Source: Bryobacteraceae bacterium
GTDB taxonomy: Bacteria; Acidobacteriota; Terriglobia; Bryobacterales; Bryobacteraceae
DNA: 64,000 nucleotides
NCBI GenBank assembly: GCA_026002855.1
Contig: BPGD01000001.1
Span: 2,984,001 to 3,048,000, forward strand
Direction: 5' to 3'
A program made the translations under genes and the position numbers. Below are positions 1 through 8,850 of the stretch, piece by piece; the stretch's first letter is position 1; each line of letters starts with the position of its first letter. The notes below the pieces were generated by a model. It saw only the letters and a program-made list of their open reading frames with translations, made no database searches and was not told where the DNA came from.

Positions 1-1
1 C

Positions 2-304
2 GTGCTTTCGACGCCCCACATGATCGCCTACATGGAATGGGCGGCCCGAGACGCCCTGCTGCCGTATCTCGACGAAAACGAGGACAGCCTTGGCACGGTG
101 GTTCACGTGCGCCACCTGGCGGCGACTCCCGTGGGGATGAGCGTCGAATTCACCGCCACCGTGACCGGAGTGGAAGGGCGCCGGGTGACCTTCCGCGTGG
201 AGGCGCGCGACGAGATGGAGCTGGTGGGCGAGGGCATGCACGAGCGGTTTGTGGCGGACATTCCGAAGCTCGTCTCCCGGCTGGCGGCCAAGCGGCCGCG
301 CTGA
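2..304 (+). CDS. Thioesterase-like (FlK-type hotdog) protein, 5' partial
   Basis: This is the 3' part of a gene that begins before the window; the reading frame is open to the left edge. The visible 100 residues contain an STPHMIAYME stretch near the start and an HLAATPVGM motif at about residues 38-46. Both resemble fluoroacetyl-CoA thioesterase (FlK)-like hotdog proteins, which hydrolyse acyl-CoA thioesters. The GTG at position 2 fits the frame, but family members have about 30 residues before this motif, so it is unlikely to be the true start. The substrate cannot be read from the sequence. The stop lies 36 bases before the probable start of the next gene, so the two may be co-transcribed. 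Confidence 0.7.
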   Translation: MLSTPHMIAYMEWAARDALLPYLDENEDSLGTVVHVRHLAATPVGMSVEFTATVTGVEGRRVTFRVEARDEMELVGEGMHERFVADIPKLVSRLAAKRPR

Positions 305-340
305 GCCGTGCCCGGTTCGGCGACAATGATGGTTTCGGCC

Positions 341-1918
341 ATGCGACTTTCCTTCTTTGCTGCCTTTCTCTGTGTGGGTGCCGCGCTGGGCCAGATGGAC
401 CGGATTGAGGCGGAGCGGATCCGGCCCCATGTTCGTTTTCTCTCGCACGACCTGCTGGAGGGCCGCGGTGTTGGCCAGCGGGGCGGGCGTCTGGCGGCTG
501 AATACATTGCCGCGCAGTTTGCCGCTGCCGGCCTGGAGCCCGGCGCGCCCGGCGGCTCCTATTTCCAGCCTGTGCCGCTGCGCAGCGTGGAAGTGCTGCC
601 AGGCGCCGAACTGAGCGCGCAGGCCGGCGGGCGGAAGCTCCACTGGCGGTGGCTGGACGATTTCGTGGGCACGTCGCACATCCAGCAGCCGGAGGCAGCC
701 TTGGACGCCGAGGCCGTCTTTGTCGGCCACGGCATCAGCGCGCCGGAGTACCAGTGGGACGACTACGCCGGCGTGGACGTCCGCGGCAAGGTGGTGGTGC
801 TGTTCACCAACGAACCGCCCTCGAACGACGACCGGTTTTTCAAAGGCCGTGCGCTCACCTACTACGGCCGCTGGACGTACAAGTACGAGGAGGCGGCGCG
901 CCGCGGCGCCGTGGCCGCGCTGATCATTCACACGACGCCGACGGCCAGCTACGGCTGGCAGGTGGTGCGGGCCAACGGGCGTCCGCAGCCGCAGGTGCGG
1001 CGGAAGCCGGGCGAGCCGGCGCTGGCCTTTGCCGGCTGGATCACCGAACAGGCGGGGGCGCAACTGGCGGCGCTGGCCGGGGAAAAGCTCGAGGATCTGC
1101 TGAAGGCGGCCGACACGCGCGGCTTCCGGGCGCGTCCGCTCGGCAAGGTCCGGATCCGCGGCCGGTTCCGTTTCCGGCTGGAAGACATTGAAGCCGCCAA
1201 CGTGGTGGGCAAGGTGCGCGGCAGCGACCCGCGGCTGGCCGACGAGGCGGTGGTGTTTTCGGCTCACTGGGACCATCTCGGCGTGGGCGAGCCGGTGCAG
1301 GGCGACAGGATTTACAACGGGGCCATCGACAACGCCACCGGGTGCGGCATGCTGATCGAGATGGCCCGGGCCTGGGCCTCGATGGAGCCGAAGCCGCTGC
1401 GCAGCGCCTATTTTGTGGCGGTGACCGCGGAAGAGAGCGGGCTGCTGGGCTCGCGCTACTTTGCCGAGAACCCTCCGCTTGAGGCCGCCAGGATCGCCGC
1501 CGCGCTGAATTTTGATTCCTACACGCCTTACGGGCGGGTCCGCAGCACCGTGTTGACGGGGGCCGAGCGGACGTCGTTCTATCCGCTGGTAGAGAGCGTG
1601 GCCAGGCGCCATCAGTTGACCGTCCGCCCGGATCCGCGCCCGGAAGCGGGCGGCTACTACCGCAGCGACCACTTTTCGTTTGCGCGCGTCGGGATCCCGG
1701 CCTTTTCGGTGGGCATGGGCAATGATTATGTGGGCAAGCCCGCCGGTTTTGCCGAGGAAGCGGGCAAGAAGATGGCGGCGCGCTACCATCAGCCCACCGA
1801 TGAATACAGCGAGGACTGGGACTTCAGCGGCATGGAGCAGTTGGCCCGCTTCGGCTTTGCGCTGGGGCTGGAGATCGCCAACCTGGAACGGATTCCCGCG
1901 CGGGTGGACGCCCGCTGA
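341..1918 (+). CDS. Exported M28 family zinc aminopeptidase with PA domain
   Basis: Probable secreted or periplasmic metallo-aminopeptidase. The ATG at 341 gives a 525-residue protein opening directly with a signal peptide (MRLSFFAAFLCVGAALG); in-frame GTG 308 and ATG 326 would add 11 or 5 residues. A PA-type lid domain lies at about residues 110-270. The M28 two-zinc site is complete (numbered from 341): H309 and D311 in SAHWDHLG, bridging D330 in GAIDNATG, the general base E364 with E365 in TAEESG, D392 in NFDSY, and H444 in RSDHFSF. Length and domain order suit the family. It presumably degrades extracellular peptides, as do the S9 and M14 enzymes in the window. The peptide substrate is unknown. 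Confidence 0.9.
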   Translation: MRLSFFAAFLCVGAALGQMDRIEAERIRPHVRFLSHDLLEGRGVGQRGGRLAAEYIAAQFAAAGLEPGAPGGSYFQPVPLRSVEVLPGAELSAQAGGRKLHWRWLDDFVGTSHIQQPEAALDAEAVFVGHGISAPEYQWDDYAGVDVRGKVVVLFTNEPPSNDDRFFKGRALTYYGRWTYKYEEAARRGAVAALIIHTTPTASYGWQVVRANGRPQPQVRRKPGEPALAFAGWITEQAGAQLAALAGEKLEDLLKAADTRGFRARPLGKVRIRGRFRFRLEDIEAANVVGKVRGSDPRLADEAVVFSAHWDHLGVGEPVQGDRIYNGAIDNATGCGMLIEMARAWASMEPKPLRSAYFVAVTAEESGLLGSRYFAENPPLEAARIAAALNFDSYTPYGRVRSTVLTGAERTSFYPLVESVARRHQLTVRPDPRPEAGGYYRSDHFSFARVGIPAFSVGMGNDYVGKPAGFAEEAGKKMAARYHQPTDEYSEDWDFSGMEQLARFGFALGLEIANLERIPARVDAR

Positions 1919-1972
1919 GCGGCCAGCGACGCAGCCGTGGTTGCGCCGTCGGGGCCGCACGAGTCCTCCCGC

Positions 1973-2224
1973 TCAGGAAACGCCGCCGAGGAGCGAAAAG
2001 AGAGGGCCGTGCGGCGTTACGGAACCGAGTTCCGCCACCGGACGGCCCTGAATCCGGACTTCCAGGAGAAGCCCGACCGAAGACAAGGCATGGTGGATTT
2101 GCTGAGCGGCCTGAGCCCGCGGCGCCGCTCCGCGCCAGGGCGAAAACAGCCGCAGAGCGTCCTCAAGCGTTTCGAAGTGGAGAATGATGCGGTTTGTCTC
2201 GGCTTCAGCGCGGGCGGGCGTCAT
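1973..2224 (-). CDS. Small conserved-looking hypothetical protein
   Basis: An 83-residue protein starting at ATG 2224 (MTPARAEAETNRIILHFET). It has an amphipathic N-terminal half and ends with a Gly/Leu-rich tail after GRPVAELGS. Codon use looks coding and there is no better gene in this interval. No catalytic motif, signal peptide or membrane segment is visible, and I do not assign a function. A longer reading from 2296 is possible but would overlap the ankyrin gene stop at 2293. It lies downstream of that gene on the same strand and may be co-transcribed with it. Confidence 0.5.
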   Translation of the reverse strand: MTPARAEAETNRIILHFETLEDALRLFSPWRGAAPRAQAAQQIHHALSSVGLLLEVRIQGRPVAELGSVTPHGPLFSLLGGVS

Positions 2225-2292
2225 GGAACCGGCCTCGCCACTCTTATCGGCCGGGCGGCGGGGAAAGATTAGAGCGCGCCGCGGCGGGAACT

Positions 2293-3459
2293 TCATTGCG
2301 AGGGGGCGGCGAGGAGGCCGGCGATGGCGGCATGGCCGGCCTCGAGCGCAAGCTGGCGGGCGTCCTTGCCGGCATGGTTGCGAAGGGTGCGGTCGGCGCC
2401 GCGCTCGAGCAGCAGCCTGACCACGGCCTCGTGGCCCCAGCTAGCGGCCACCATGAGCGGGGTGAGGCCGGAGTCGCGCTCGCGCGCGTCCACCAGCGCG
2501 CCGCGGTCCACGAGCAGCGACACGACGGCTGCGTCGCCCGCCAGCGCGGCGTCGTGGAGAGCCATCTCGCCGGCGGGGCCGGGCACGTCGACGCGGGCAC
2601 CGTGGGCGAGGAGGAGTTCGACGATGGCGCGGCGCCCTTTCAGGCAGGCGTCGTACAGGTGGGGCTGGGCGCTGGCGCCTAACTGGAGCAGCAGGGCGGC
2701 CATGTCGGTCTCGCCGCGAAGCACGGCCTCGTGCAGCCGCCGGTCGAGGTCGGCCGCGGCGCCGTGGCGCGCCAGCAGGGCGGCGACGTCAGGGTGGCGG
2801 AATCGGAGGGCCTCGTCGAGCGGGGTGGCGCCGGAGCGGTCGCGGGCCGCCGGATCGGCCCCGGCTGCGAGCAGCAGTTTCACCACAGCGGCATGCCCCT
2901 TGATGGCAGCGCCGTGCAGCGGCGTCTGGCCCGTTTCCGGGTTCGCCGCCGAGGGAGGGGCCCCGTGGGCGATGAGGATCCGGGCCGCCTCTTCGCGCCC
3001 GTTCCAGCAGGCTTCGTCAAGGGGCGTCATTCCGGCGCCGTCGCGCGCTGCCGGCGAGAGTCCTTTTGCGAGGAACAGCCGCACGAGGTCGACGTGGCCG
3101 CGGTTGGCGGCCAGGTGGAGGGGCGTGGCCCCGCCGCGGAACGGGGCGCGCAGGTCGGCGCCGGCCTCGAGGAGCACCTCCACGACCTCGCGCCGGTTCA
3201 TCAGCACGGCGTAGTGCAGCGGCGTCGAGCCGGCCTCCTTGTGACGGGCGTTGACGTCCGCCCCGTGCCGGATGAGGAGGCGCGCCACGCCGGCGTGGCC
3301 CGCCCAGGCGGCATCGTGCAGAGGCGTTGCGCCCAGCTCGTCATACTGGTTGACGTCCGCGCCGGCATCGAGCAGCTCGCGCACGCGCTCGAGGTCGCCG
3401 CGCCGCGCCGCCTGGTGGAGGTCGGAGAATGCAAGGCAGAGGACGAGCGCGGCGATCAT
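2293..3459 (-). CDS. Exported ankyrin-repeat protein
   Basis: A 388-residue protein made almost entirely of ankyrin repeats. I count about 12 units, most with the TPLHxAA...G....V..LL..GAD pattern (for example [33 protein letters not shown]). The N-terminus ([13 protein letters not shown]) looks like a short signal sequence leading straight into the first repeat, so the protein may work outside the cytoplasm. Ankyrin stacks bind other proteins; no enzymatic domain is attached. Units 7-9 are degenerate. It is divergent from the S9 peptidase gene across a 75-base gap. The partner is unknown. Confidence 0.85.
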   Translation of the reverse strand: MIAALVLCLAFSDLHQAARRGDLERVRELLDAGADVNQYDELGATPLHDAAWAGHAGVARLLIRHGADVNARHKEAGSTPLHYAVLMNRREVVEVLLEAGADLRAPFRGGATPLHLAANRGHVDLVRLFLAKGLSPAARDGAGMTPLDEACWNGREEAARILIAHGAPPSAANPETGQTPLHGAAIKGHAAVVKLLLAAGADPAARDRSGATPLDEALRFRHPDVAALLARHGAAADLDRRLHEAVLRGETDMAALLLQLGASAQPHLYDACLKGRRAIVELLLAHGARVDVPGPAGEMALHDAALAGDAAVVSLLVDRGALVDARERDSGLTPLMVAASWGHEAVVRLLLERGADRTLRNHAGKDARQLALEAGHAAIAGLLAAPSQ

Positions 3460-3521
3460 GCTGACTCAGGCCTTCCTGCAACCACGATGATGCCATGTCC
3501 GCCTGCGCTCCGTGCGGCAGG

Positions 3522-3527
3522 TATAAT
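3522..3527 (+). promoter_or_regulatory. Perfect -10 TATAAT just upstream of the S9 peptidase start
   Basis: A consensus TATAAT ends 7 bases before the ATG at 3535, which puts the expected transcription start at about 3534-3535. No Shine-Dalgarno lies in front of this ATG, and I see no convincing -35 at 16-18 bases. The simplest reading is a leaderless mRNA. Confidence 0.5.
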
Positions 3528-3534
3528 CCATGCC

Positions 3535-6483
3535 ATGCGTGCCGTGCCCAAAACCCGACTTCTTCTTGCACTCTGTGTGGCCGCCGCGCTGGCGGCCCAG
3601 GCGCCATCGAAGCGCCCGATCACGCACCGGGATTTCGACGCCTGGCGGACGATCTCCTCGGTGACGCTTTCGCCGGACGGGCGCTGGCTCGCCTATGCCT
3701 ACATGCCGCAGGCGGGCGACGGCGAGATCGTGGTGAGGGAGCTCGCCACGGGCCGCCAGTGGCGTGAAAACGCCGGCCAGCAGCCGCCTCCGCCTGTTGC
3801 GCCGGTCGATGCCGAAGGCCCGCCGCCGGAGCCGCCCGCCGTGCGCATCTCATTTACGAGCGACAGCCGCTGGCTGGTGGCCAGCACGTTTCCGCGCAAG
3901 GAGGAGATGGACAGGGCGCGCCGGGAGCGCCGCCGCGCCGAGGAGATGCCGAAAAACGGGCTGCTGATCATGAAACTCGGCACGGGCGAGACGACCCGCA
4001 TCGAACGGGTGAAGAACTTCCAGACGCCCGCGCGCGGCGGGGCCTGGGTCGCTTATCACAGGGAGGCGCCACCCGGGGCCAGCCCGGCCAAGCCCGCCGC
4101 CGAGGCGGCGCCGGGCGGCGGGGACGGCGAGGCGGATGAAGACGCCGCTGACCAGCCGGCGCGGCGCGCCGCCGGGGGCGGCGCCGCCCGCCAGACATAT
4201 GGCACGGACCTGGTGCTGAGGGAGCTGGACAGGGCGGAAAATAACGAGCGGATTTTTGCCAATGTCGCCGAATATTCTTTTGCACGGGACGGAAAAATCC
4301 TCGTTTATTCCGTAAATTCCCGCAATGAGGAGGAAAATGGCGTCTACGCGTTTGCGCCCGGAACGGACGGCGGACCGGCGGCGCTGAAGGCGGGCCGGGG
4401 GAAATATTCGAAGCTCGCCTGGGACCGGGCCCAGCGGCGGCTGGCGTTTTTCGAGGAAAAGCGCGCCATCTGGGTGTGGGACCGGGGATCGGACGCTGCC
4501 CGGGAGGCCGTCACGAACCAGACGCCCGGCATCCCGCAGGGCATGGAGGTGAGCGCCAACGGCACGCTCCAGTTTGCAGCCGACGGGCAGCGCCTGTTCG
4601 TTCCGGTGGCGCCGCCCGCGCCCGAGGAGCGCCGCGAGGAAAGCCAGCCGGAGGCGCAGGACCGCGTGCTGATGGACCTCTGGCACTGGCGCGACGACTA
4701 TGTTCAGCCGATGCAGCGCGTGCGCGCGGCCCGGGAGCGCAACCGCACCTATTTGGGCGTCTGGCACTTCGACGAGAACCGCTATGTGCAACTGGCCACG
4801 CCGGAAATGGCCGTGGTGACGCCCGCCCGGACCGGCCTGGCCGCGCTCGGCATGGACGACCGCGCGTGGCGCCGGATGGTGGATTTTGACGGCAACTATC
4901 AGGACGTCTACTCGGTGGACACGCGCACCGGCGCGCGCCGCCTGCTGGCCCGCCAGGTGCGCGGCGGGGGCGGCGGTCCCGGTGGCGGCACGGGCGGCTG
5001 GCAGATCTCGCCCGACGGCGCGCACGCCTACTACTTCAACGACCGCTGCTGGTTCCTGGTGCGCCTGTCCGACGGGGCCACCCGAAACATGACCGGGGCG
5101 CTTCCGGTGGCGTTTCACCGCGAAGATCATGACACGCCCTCCGAACCGGGCCCCTATGGCGCGGCCGGCTGGGCGAAGGACTCGCGCAGCTTTTTCGTGT
5201 ATGACCGTTACGACGTCTGGCAGGTTTTCACCGACGGCTCGGCGCCGCGCAACCTCACGGGAGGGGCGGGCCGGAGGGCGAAGATCGAGTTCCGCATTCA
5301 GCGCATCGAGCCGCCCAACGAGGACGAGGAGCCGGGCATCGACCCGCAGAAGCCGCTGGTGGTGCGGGCCGAAAGCGAGGAGACGCGCGAAACCGGCTTC
5401 TTCCGCGTGCCGGCCGGAGGGGGCGAGCCGCAGCGGCTGCTGTGGGGCGCGAAGAACTACCGCTATGTGACCCGTGCCCGCGACGCCGACGTGCTCGCCA
5501 TCACTGCCCAGCGCTTTGACGAGTACCCGGACGTGCACATCACCGACAGCGCGTTTGCCGCTCCGCGCCGGGCCACCGACGGAGGCGCGCAGATGCAGCC
5601 GTTTTTCTGGGGCACGGCGGAGCTGATCCGCTACAAAAACGCCGACGGCGTGCCGCTCCAGGCGGCGCTGTACCGGCCGGCGAATTTCGACCCGAAAAAG
5701 AAATACCCGCTGATGGTCTATATTTACGAAAAATTGTCGCAGAATGTCCACAATTTCGTCCATCCAAGGCCGAGCCATAATTTCAATTTCAGCCAGTATG
5801 TCAGCGACGGCTACGTGGTGCTGACGCCCGACATCGTCTACACGGTGGGCCGGCCGGGCCAGAGCGCGCTGAAGTGCGTGCTGGCGGCGGTGGAGGCGGT
5901 GGAGTCGATGGGCTTCATCGACCCGGAGCGCATCGGCATCGCCGGTCACAGCTGGGGCGGGTATCAGGTGGCCTATCTGGTGACGCAGACGACGCGCTTC
6001 CGCGCGGCCGAGGCGGGCGCGCCGGTGGGCAACATGACGAGCGCGTACTCGGGCATCCGCTGGGGCAGCGGGCTGCCGCGGCAGTTTCAGTACGAGAAAA
6101 CGCAGAGCCGGATCGGGCGGCCGCTGTATGATGACCCGCTGAAATACATCGAAAACAGCCCGGTATTTCATGTGAAAAACGTGAAAACGCCGCTGCTGAT
6201 TCTTCACGACGACCAGGACGATGCGGTGCCGTGGTATCAGGGCATCGAGCTGTTTCTCGCGCTGCGGCGGAACGGCAGGGAGGCGTATCTGCTGAATTAC
6301 AACGGCGAACTGCACGGACTGCGGCGGCGCCACAATCAGGTGGATTATTCGATCCGGATGAAACAGTTCTTCGATCATTTCCTGAAGGACGCGCCGAAAC
6401 CGGAGTGGATGGAGAAGGGCATCCCGTACCTGGACCGCGAGAAGGAAAAGGAGCGCTTCCGGAAGGCCGCCGGACTCGAATGA
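3535..6483 (+). CDS. Exported S9 family prolyl oligopeptidase / acylaminoacyl peptidase
   Basis: A 982-residue serine peptidase with an N-terminal signal peptide (LLLALCVAAALAAQ). The N-terminal about 650 residues form the beta-propeller region, including TLSPDGRW-type blades. The C-terminal alpha/beta-hydrolase domain has the full triad: S806 in GHSWGG, D895 in HDDQDDAVP and H927 in GELHGL. Two low-complexity stretches interrupt the propeller: a Pro-rich one at about residues 80-105 and an Ala/Gly/Glu-rich one at about 180-220. This makes the protein longer than typical S9 enzymes. The open frame continues far upstream, but that part is antisense to the ankyrin gene; the ATG at 3535 before the signal peptide is the sensible start. 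It probably trims oligopeptides in the periplasm. Confidence 0.92.
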   Translation: MRAVPKTRLLLALCVAAALAAQAPSKRPITHRDFDAWRTISSVTLSPDGRWLAYAYMPQAGDGEIVVRELATGRQWRENAGQQPPPPVAPVDAEGPPPEPPAVRISFTSDSRWLVASTFPRKEEMDRARRERRRAEEMPKNGLLIMKLGTGETTRIERVKNFQTPARGGAWVAYHREAPPGASPAKPAAEAAPGGGDGEADEDAADQPARRAAGGGAARQTYGTDLVLRELDRAENNERIFANVAEYSFARDGKILVYSVNSRNEEENGVYAFAPGTDGGPAALKAGRGKYSKLAWDRAQRRLAFFEEKRAIWVWDRGSDAAREAVTNQTPGIPQGMEVSANGTLQFAADGQRLFVPVAPPAPEERREESQPEAQDRVLMDLWHWRDDYVQPMQRVRAARERNRTYLGVWHFDENRYVQLATPEMAVVTPARTGLAALGMDDRAWRRMVDFDGNYQDVYSVDTRTGARRLLARQVRGGGGGPGGGTGGWQISPDGAHAYYFNDRCWFLVRLSDGATRNMTGALPVAFHREDHDTPSEPGPYGAAGWAKDSRSFFVYDRYDVWQVFTDGSAPRNLTGGAGRRAKIEFRIQRIEPPNEDEEPGIDPQKPLVVRAESEETRETGFFRVPAGGGEPQRLLWGAKNYRYVTRARDADVLAITAQRFDEYPDVHITDSAFAAPRRATDGGAQMQPFFWGTAELIRYKNADGVPLQAALYRPANFDPKKKYPLMVYIYEKLSQNVHNFVHPRPSHNFNFSQYVSDGYVVLTPDIVYTVGRPGQSALKCVLAAVEAVESMGFIDPERIGIAGHSWGGYQVAYLVTQTTRFRAAEAGAPVGNMTSAYSGIRWGSGLPRQFQYEKTQSRIGRPLYDDPLKYIENSPVFHVKNVKTPLLILHDDQDDAVPWYQGIELFLALRRNGREAYLLNYNGELHGLRRRHNQVDYSIRMKQFFDHFLKDAPKPEWMEKGIPYLDREKEKERFRKAAGLE

Positions 6484-6539
6484 AAGCACTTCCAGAAAGA
6501 GCCGCGGGGGCATCTGCTAGCCTGAGGAAGTACGATCTC

Positions 6540-8075
6540 ATGAGGATTTCGAGCGTGCCCCTCGGCTCGTTGCCGGGCTCGAGCGCCCTGTTTTCCGCCT
6601 ACGTGTCCCGTTCTCCGGCGGCCGCGCGCTTTTACCTCCACGACCCCTTCAGCGAAGAGGGCCGGCGCGCGGCGGCGGCGGCGGCGCTTTCGGGCGGCGC
6701 GCCCCGCGAGCAGGTAGTGGATGCGCTGCGGCGCCTGAACGGCGGCAGTCCGGCTCTCGAAAAGCTGGCCCGGCCGGGCACGGTGGCGGTGGTCACCGGC
6801 CAGCAGGCCGGCCTGTTCGGCGGCCCGGCGTACACGCTGTACAAGGCGCTGACGGCGGTGCGGGTGGCCGGGCATCTGGAGGCCGCGGGCATCCCCGCGG
6901 TGGCCGTGTTCTGGATGGCCACCGAGGACCATGACCTGGACGAAGTGAGCGTGGCGCACGTCTTCGACACGCGCATCCGCCCGGTGCGGCTGGAGGCGGG
7001 CGCCGACGGGCATCAGGGAAAGCCCATTGGCACGGTGCCCATTACGCGGCCGCCGCTGGACGGGCTCGCCTCGGCACTGGACGGCTTTCTTCATTCCGGC
7101 GAGGTTCTGCGGCTGGCCGAAACGGCCTACCAGCCGGGCCGCACGTTCGGCGAGGCCTTTCACGCGCTGCTTGGCGGTCTGCTGGGCCGGCTGGGCGTGA
7201 TTTTCGTCGACCCCCTGCAACCGGAACTGCGCCGGCTGGCCGCGCCCCTGCTGGCCCGCGCGTGGCAGCAGCGCGGGTGGCTGGGCGAGGCGCTGGCGGC
7301 GCGGCGGCGCGAACTCGAGAAGGCGGGGTTCCATGCGCAGGTGGAAGTGAGCGATGGAGGGGGACTCTTCTTTGTTCTGGAAGACGGCGTGCGGCGGCGC
7401 TCGAGTCTGGCCGCGCGCGAGCCCGATCCGGAGAGCCTGTCGCCGAACGCGCTGCTGCGCCCGGTGATGCAGGACTGGCTGCTGCCTACGGCCCTGTACG
7501 TGGGCGGCCCGGCCGAGATCGCCTATTTCGCCCAGGCTGCGGTGCTCTACCCGCCGCTGCTCGGCCGCATGCCGGCCATTCTGCCGCGGGCGGGCTTCAC
7601 GCTGGCCGACGGGCGGACGCGGCGGCTGATGGAACGCTATGGGGTCACGCTGGCCGACTGCATGCGGGGAGAAGAGGCGCTGGTGGAGACGCTGGCGGCG
7701 CGGCTGGCGCCGGCGTCGCTGGAGGCCGCGTTTGATGAAACGGGTGCGGGCGTCACAAGACTGCTGGATCAGCTGCGGGCGGAACTCGAGGGCTTTGACC
7801 CGTCGCTCGCCTCGGCCCTGGACTTGAGCCGCGCCAAGATCCTTTATCAGCTCGCGAAGATCCGCCGCAAGGCCGAACGCGCGGCACTTCGCCGCCAGTC
7901 CGACGCCGAGCAGCAGGCGCGCCACGCCTTCCGCCTGGTGACGCCGGAGCGGCGCCTTCAGGAGCGATATTATTCGTTTCTGCCGTTCCTCGCCCGCCAT
8001 GGGCTGAGGCTTGTCGACGACCTCCTGGCCGCGGTGGATCCGCTCTGCCCGGCCCATGAGATTCTGGCCCCATGA
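6540..8075 (+). CDS. bshC: Putative cysteine ligase BshC (bacillithiol biosynthesis)
   Basis: BshC is the last enzyme of bacillithiol synthesis, joining cysteine to glucosaminyl-malate. The 511-residue product carries the family hallmarks: VTGQQAGLFGGPAYTLYK at about residues 84-101, AVFWMATEDHDLDEV, and YVGGPAEIAYFAQ in the second half. The C-terminal part is helical and charged, consistent with the coiled-coil dimerisation region. The ATG at 6540 has a GAGGAAG ribosome-binding site 9 bases upstream; an alternative ATG at 6480 overlaps the S9 peptidase stop. Its stop overlaps the next start by 4 bases (ATGA), so the two genes are translationally coupled. bshA and bshB are not in the window. 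Confidence 0.88.
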   Translation: MRISSVPLGSLPGSSALFSAYVSRSPAAARFYLHDPFSEEGRRAAAAAALSGGAPREQVVDALRRLNGGSPALEKLARPGTVAVVTGQQAGLFGGPAYTLYKALTAVRVAGHLEAAGIPAVAVFWMATEDHDLDEVSVAHVFDTRIRPVRLEAGADGHQGKPIGTVPITRPPLDGLASALDGFLHSGEVLRLAETAYQPGRTFGEAFHALLGGLLGRLGVIFVDPLQPELRRLAAPLLARAWQQRGWLGEALAARRRELEKAGFHAQVEVSDGGGLFFVLEDGVRRRSSLAAREPDPESLSPNALLRPVMQDWLLPTALYVGGPAEIAYFAQAAVLYPPLLGRMPAILPRAGFTLADGRTRRLMERYGVTLADCMRGEEALVETLAARLAPASLEAAFDETGAGVTRLLDQLRAELEGFDPSLASALDLSRAKILYQLAKIRRKAERAALRRQSDAEQQARHAFRLVTPERRLQERYYSFLPFLARHGLRLVDDLLAAVDPLCPAHEILAP

Positions 8076-8839
8076 AGAAGAACACCGTCAAACAGGGACT
8101 GAAAGAAGGCCGCCTTCAGCTCGGCACCGCTTTCCAGCAACTGCGCTCGCAGGACGTCGTGCGGATCCTCGCCGCCGCTGGCTTCGACTGGGCTTTTCTT
8201 GACGCCGAGCACGGCGGCTTCGGCCAGGAGACGCTCCAGGACCTTTGCCGGATGGCGGTGAAGGTCGGCCTGGCGCCGATCGTACGCGTCGCCGATCTTC
8301 AATACGCCCTGATCGCGCGCGCGCTGGACTGCGGCGCCGAAGGCGTGATCCTGCCGCGGGTGGAAGACCCGGCGCTGCTTGAAAAGGCCGTCTCGTGGGC
8401 GAAGTTTCCGCCGCTGGGCGCGCGCGGCATGGGACTGACGCCGCTGCACGTGGATTTCGAGCCGGCCTCGATCGCGGCGATCATGGAACACATGAACCGC
8501 GAGCAGATGGTCGTGCTCCAGATTGAGACCGTGCGCGCGCTGGAGGCGCGCGACGAGCTGCTGAGCGTGGCGCACATCGATGCGGTGATGATCGGCCCGG
8601 TGGACCTGTCGATCAGCCTCGGCGTGCCGGGCGAGTTCGAGCACCCGAAGATGCTGGCTGCGGTGGAAAAGATCGTGGAGAGCTGCCGCGTCCACGGCGT
8701 TGCGCCCGGCGCGCAGGCGCGCAGCATCGCGCTGGCCCAGCGCTGGAAGAGCATGGGCATGCTGTTTGTCGGCTGCTCGAGCGAAGTGGCAATGCTGTAC
8801 GAGGCGGCGCGGGCGATCAGCGCGGCGCTGAAGCCCTGA
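8072..8839 (+). CDS. HpcH/HpaI family class II aldolase
   Basis: A 255-residue TIM-barrel aldolase, probably a metal-dependent pyruvate (2-keto-3-deoxy sugar acid) aldolase. Visible motifs match the family: H47 in DAEHGG (the catalytic base), the PRVED loop at about 95-99, and the metal ligands E152 in QIET and D178 in GPVDLS. Length is standard. It overlaps bshC by 4 bases and is probably translated by coupling. The exact substrate (for example 2-dehydro-3-deoxyglucarate or 4-hydroxy-2-oxoheptanedioate) cannot be told from the sequence. No functional link to bacillithiol is obvious. Confidence 0.87.
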   Translation: MKKNTVKQGLKEGRLQLGTAFQQLRSQDVVRILAAAGFDWAFLDAEHGGFGQETLQDLCRMAVKVGLAPIVRVADLQYALIARALDCGAEGVILPRVEDPALLEKAVSWAKFPPLGARGMGLTPLHVDFEPASIAAIMEHMNREQMVVLQIETVRALEARDELLSVAHIDAVMIGPVDLSISLGVPGEFEHPKMLAAVEKIVESCRVHGVAPGAQARSIALAQRWKSMGMLFVGCSSEVAMLYEAARAISAALKP

Positions 8840-8850
8840 GCGGGCGTGGC

